DNA from: an uncultured Granulicatella sp.
Lineage (GTDB): Bacteria > Bacillota > Bacilli > Lactobacillales > Aerococcaceae
Assembly: GCA_938017885.1 (NCBI GenBank)
Contig: CALIJD010000058.1
Location: 1-7,237, forward strand
DNA: 7,237 nucleotides
Direction of reading: 5' to 3'
Shown: one piece after another, positions 5,067 through 7,237 of the stretch
How the letters are laid out: every line of letters starts with the position of its first letter
Numbering within the stretch: position 1 is the stretch's first letter
The notes under the pieces: generated by a model
What the model saw: only the letters and a program-made list of their open reading frames with translations
The model's database searches: none
Told to the model about the DNA's origin: nothing
Position numbers and translations under genes: made by a program

Positions 5067-5759
5067 ATGAAAATTTTAGTAGTAGATGACGATCGCGAAA
5101 TCGTTGAACTATTAACCATTTATTTAAAAAATGAAAGCTATGAAATCGTAAAAGCATACGATGGAAAACAAGCTCTCGAAAAATTAAAAATGTATCCAGA
5201 TATCGATATGATTATTTTGGATATTATGATGCCACGTCTAGATGGAATCTCAGTGGTTCATGAAGTTCGTAAAGAAAATGCGCAATTACCAATTCTTTTA
5301 TTAAGTGCGAAGTCTACAGACATCGATAAGATTCAAGGATTAACCAATGGGGCGGATGATTATGTGACTAAACCATTTAACCCACTAGAAGTAATTGCCC
5401 GTGTGAAATCATTACTTCGCCGTTCAACCATTACGCAAGAAGGTCCAGCAAACGAAGAAATTACCATCGGACCATTAACAATCAAAAAAGAATCTCATCA
5501 AGTAACTACTTCTGATGGAAAAGAAATTCAATTAACGGTATTAGAATTTGGAATTTTATTCTTATTAGCGAGTCATCCAAACCGAGTATTTAGCGCTGAT
5601 GAAATTTTTGAGACAGTATGGCAACAAGAAAGTATTGTTTCTACAAAAACAGTAATGGTACACGTAAGTCACTTGCGCGATAAAATTGCTGAAGCCACTG
5701 GAGGAGAAAAAGTCATCGAAACAGTATGGGGAGTAGGCTATAAAATTGAAGACAAATAA
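5067..5759 (+). CDS. OmpR-family response regulator (VanR-like)
   Basis: A 230-residue two-domain regulator. The receiver (1-120) starts MKILVVDDD with the acidic pocket Asp7-Asp9, the phospho-acceptor Asp52 in ILDIMMP, Ser80 and Lys102 in DDYVTKPF. The winged-helix output domain (about 130-229) has LTVLEFGILFLL, the recognition-helix region VSTKTVMVHVSHLRDKI, and ends in ETVWGVGYKIE as in VanR. The ATG at 5067 is chosen because GAGGG lies 7-8 bases upstream and the protein then begins at the standard first strand; a TTG at 5037 and an ATG at 5061 give extra residues without better signals. The kinase gene overlaps by 14 bp. Resemblance to VanR covers general domain blocks; no van genes are nearby, so a resistance role is not implied. 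Confidence 0.93.
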   Translation: MKILVVDDDREIVELLTIYLKNESYEIVKAYDGKQALEKLKMYPDIDMIILDIMMPRLDGISVVHEVRKENAQLPILLLSAKSTDIDKIQGLTNGADDYVTKPFNPLEVIARVKSLLRRSTITQEGPANEEITIGPLTIKKESHQVTTSDGKEIQLTVLEFGILFLLASHPNRVFSADEIFETVWQQESIVSTKTVMVHVSHLRDKIAEATGGEKVIETVWGVGYKIEDK

Positions 5760-6951
5760 ACAAAAGATTCTTCAAATTGGAAAAGCAAAAAACGAACCGA
5801 CCATTCTTACACTGACGCGTAAAGAAATCAGTGAACTGGTTTTAGAGGGGATTGTCACACTCTGTGTGGTATTTCTACTCTATCTGGGAATCTTGGTGAT
5901 GATTAGTCAGTTAGTAAATGAGCCGGGAATCATTTCGATTCAGTTCTCAGCAAGAGAAGTCCTGCAAATTGGCACGGATCAAATGCTGCTCTATAAAAAT
6001 ATCTTCACGATTACTTCCATTATTTTTGCGATTGCATTTACCTATTGGAGATTAATGAGAAGATATCAACAAATGCAATTGAATCATATTTTAGATGAAC
6101 TGCATTTGATTGCGGAAGGACGATACGATAGACGAATTCCATTCCAGTTAAGTGGAGATATGGGACAAGTTGTCAATAGTATTAATCGACTTGTAGATTC
6201 GACTGTGAACGCTCTGGAAGAAGAACGTGCTATCGAAAAGTCAAAAGATGAATTGATTACAAACGTCTCACATGATATCCGGACACCACTAACGTCGATC
6301 CTTGGATACTTAGGCTTGATTGTGAATCAGCCGAAGATTGATACGGAGGATGCGAAGCGTTATGCAGAAATCGCATATTCAAAAGCCGAGCAAATGAAAT
6401 TGCTTGTGGATGATTTGTTTGAATATACGACGAGTAGACCGAATGGGGCTCCATTGCGACTGAATGATATTCCGATTGTGAATTTTCTGGAGCAAATTGC
6501 AGCGGACTTTGAATTAGAAGCCCAAAAACGGCATATGGCGATTGAAGTGTCCTCAGAAAACCGTGATGTGGTGCTGGAATTAGATGCTGAAAAAATGGTA
6601 CGTGTGATTAACAATCTGTTATCAAACGCCATTAAATACGGTCATGAAAATTCAACCATCTTAATGGAAGTGTTGAAGAAAGAGGGCGTTATTACCATCG
6701 CGGTTAGAAATGAAGGCGATCCGATTTCAAAAGAAGTATTGGATCAACTCTTTACAAGATTCTATCGTGCAGAAGGCTCTCGTTCAAAAGAAACAGGTGG
6801 CACAGGTTTAGGGTTAGCGATTGCAGAAAACATTGTGCATTCCCATGGAGGAATCATGTTTGCCGAGTCAGAAAACGGACAAACGAGTTTCTATGTCTGT
6901 CTGCCAACTGAAAATCAAAGCTCTTTAAAAGAAATGACAAATCACAAATAA
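5746..6951 (+). CDS. Membrane sensor histidine kinase (VanS-like), partner of the upstream regulator
   Basis: A 401-residue kinase. There is a 30-residue cytoplasmic N-terminus, TM1 at about 32-56, an extracytoplasmic loop of only about 28 residues, TM2 at about 84-104, a HAMP-like linker (to about 160), the H-box ITNVSHDIRTPLTSILGY with His176, the N-box NNLLSNAIKYG (289-299), the F-box LFTRFYR (335-341) and the G-box GGTGLGLAIA (351-360). All catalytic boxes are intact. The start is a TTG inside the end of the regulator gene: the frame has a stop at 5734-5736 and the next ATG is at codon 52, inside TM1, so TTG at 5746 is the only sensible start. GGGGAG is 12 bases upstream. This implies translational coupling to the regulator. 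The small loop suggests sensing within or close to the membrane (for example envelope stress or peptides), which is inference. Confidence 0.92.
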   Translation: MKTNKQKILQIGKAKNEPTILTLTRKEISELVLEGIVTLCVVFLLYLGILVMISQLVNEPGIISIQFSAREVLQIGTDQMLLYKNIFTITSIIFAIAFTYWRLMRRYQQMQLNHILDELHLIAEGRYDRRIPFQLSGDMGQVVNSINRLVDSTVNALEEERAIEKSKDELITNVSHDIRTPLTSILGYLGLIVNQPKIDTEDAKRYAEIAYSKAEQMKLLVDDLFEYTTSRPNGAPLRLNDIPIVNFLEQIAADFELEAQKRHMAIEVSSENRDVVLELDAEKMVRVINNLLSNAIKYGHENSTILMEVLKKEGVITIAVRNEGDPISKEVLDQLFTRFYRAEGSRSKETGGTGLGLAIAENIVHSHGGIMFAESENGQTSFYVCLPTENQSSLKEMTNHK

Positions 6952-6953
6952 AT

Positions 6954-6998
6954 ACCGAGAAGGACGGCTACGTGCTTTCCTTTTCGGTTATTTTTATT
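6954..6998 (+). terminator. Intrinsic terminator of the two-component operon
   Basis: ACCGAGAAGGA (6954-6964) pairs with TCCTTTTCGGT (6978-6988) with one G-U pair and a 13-base loop, followed by TTATTTTTATT. It begins 3 bases after the kinase stop codon. Confidence 0.85.
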
Positions 6999-7024
6999 CG
7001 CAAAAATGCAGGAGAGTTGATACT

Positions 7025-7060
7025 ATGACAAGAGACATTATGAGGGAGGAATCAAGATGA
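7025..7060 (+). CDS. Possible 11-codon leader peptide overlapping exoA
   Basis: ATG at 7025 opens MTRDIMREESR, and its TGA stop (7058-7060) overlaps the exoA start as ATGA. AGGAGAG (7010-7016) sits 8 bases upstream, a usable ribosome binding site. The exoA ribosome binding site GGGAGGA lies within the ORF. If real, it would couple exoA translation to the leader. It is too short for coding statistics and could be chance. It competes with reading 7021-7026 (TACTAT) as a -10 box for exoA, since both cannot be used on the same mRNA. Confidence 0.3.
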   Translation: MTRDIMREESR

Positions 7061-7237
7061 AACTAGCAACATGGAATGTGAATGGCATTCGTTCTGTTTT
7101 AAATAAAGGAGCGCTTCAAGAATATGTGTTAGAGAGCAATCCAGATATTTTATGCCTGCAAGAGACAAAAGCGCAACAAGACCAAGTAGAGCTTGGAATG
7201 GAATTTAGCGAATATGAGGTATTTTTCAATTCAGCAG
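7057..7237 (+). CDS. exoA: Exodeoxyribonuclease III / AP endonuclease ExoA, N-terminal part (3' end outside window)
   Basis: The first 60 codons of a class II AP endonuclease of the XthA/ExoA family, which cuts DNA at abasic sites and cleans 3' ends in base-excision repair. The N-terminus MKLATWNVNGIRS has Asn7, and LCLQETK has the metal-binding Glu36; both are the first catalytic landmarks of the exonuclease-endonuclease-phosphatase fold. The family is about 250-270 residues, so about a quarter is visible; the catalytic Asp and His lie beyond the window. The start follows GGGAGGA with 6 bases before ATG. It is separated from the kinase operon by a terminator. No strong promoter is visible in 6999-7056; TTCGCA (6997) with TACTAT (7021), 18 bases apart, is a weak option. 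Confidence 0.95.
   Translation, partial: MKLATWNVNGIRSVLNKGALQEYVLESNPDILCLQETKAQQDQVELGMEFSEYEVFFNSA

Overview
The window looks like chromosomal DNA of a low-GC Gram-positive bacterium, most likely a lactic-acid-bacterium relative (Lactobacillales; Carnobacteriaceae/Granulicatella-like is a guess). The support is AT-rich intergenic DNA, strong AGGAGG-type ribosome binding sites, and a gene set typical of Firmicutes: PurR of the Bacillus type, a YwfO-type HD dNTPase, the amidotransferase LipL, a VanR/VanS-like two-component pair and ExoA. No rRNA, tRNA, insertion sequence, phage gene or CRISPR array was seen.

Layout. Positions 1-4876 are read on the minus strand: lipL (4876 to 4052), the HD-domain dNTPase (3924 to 2572), a YidA-type HAD phosphatase (2104 to 1283) followed 2 bp later by an ASCH-domain protein (1280 to 936), and the 5' half of purR (428 to 1, running off the window). 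Positions 5067-7237 are read on the plus strand: an OmpR-family response regulator and its histidine kinase (14-bp overlap), a terminator, then the 5' end of exoA, which is preceded by a possible 11-codon leader ORF whose stop overlaps the exoA start. lipL and the regulator gene diverge from a shared intergenic region that carries an 11-bp-period direct repeat, a plausible response-regulator site.

The coding genes are ordinary housekeeping functions: purine control, nucleotide-pool sanitation, phosphatase, lipoate transfer, envelope-type signalling and DNA repair. The unusual content is between genes. (1) Between purR and the ASCH gene, about 290 bp (587-876) form a large imperfect inverted repeat centred on a strong bidirectional terminator. 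Each arm looks like the leader of an RNA that ends at that terminator, and each arm carries a segment able to pair with the terminator's 5' arm. (2) Between the HAD gene and the dNTPase gene, 2318-2572 hold two tandem, GC-richer hairpin units. They share boundary and junction sequences, but their stems have different sequences that still pair; the last boundary copy touches the dNTPase stop codon. (3) A 32-bp palindrome (537-568) lies between the purR promoter and element 1. I do not recognise elements 1 or 2 as a named family; they are the best candidates for something undescribed.
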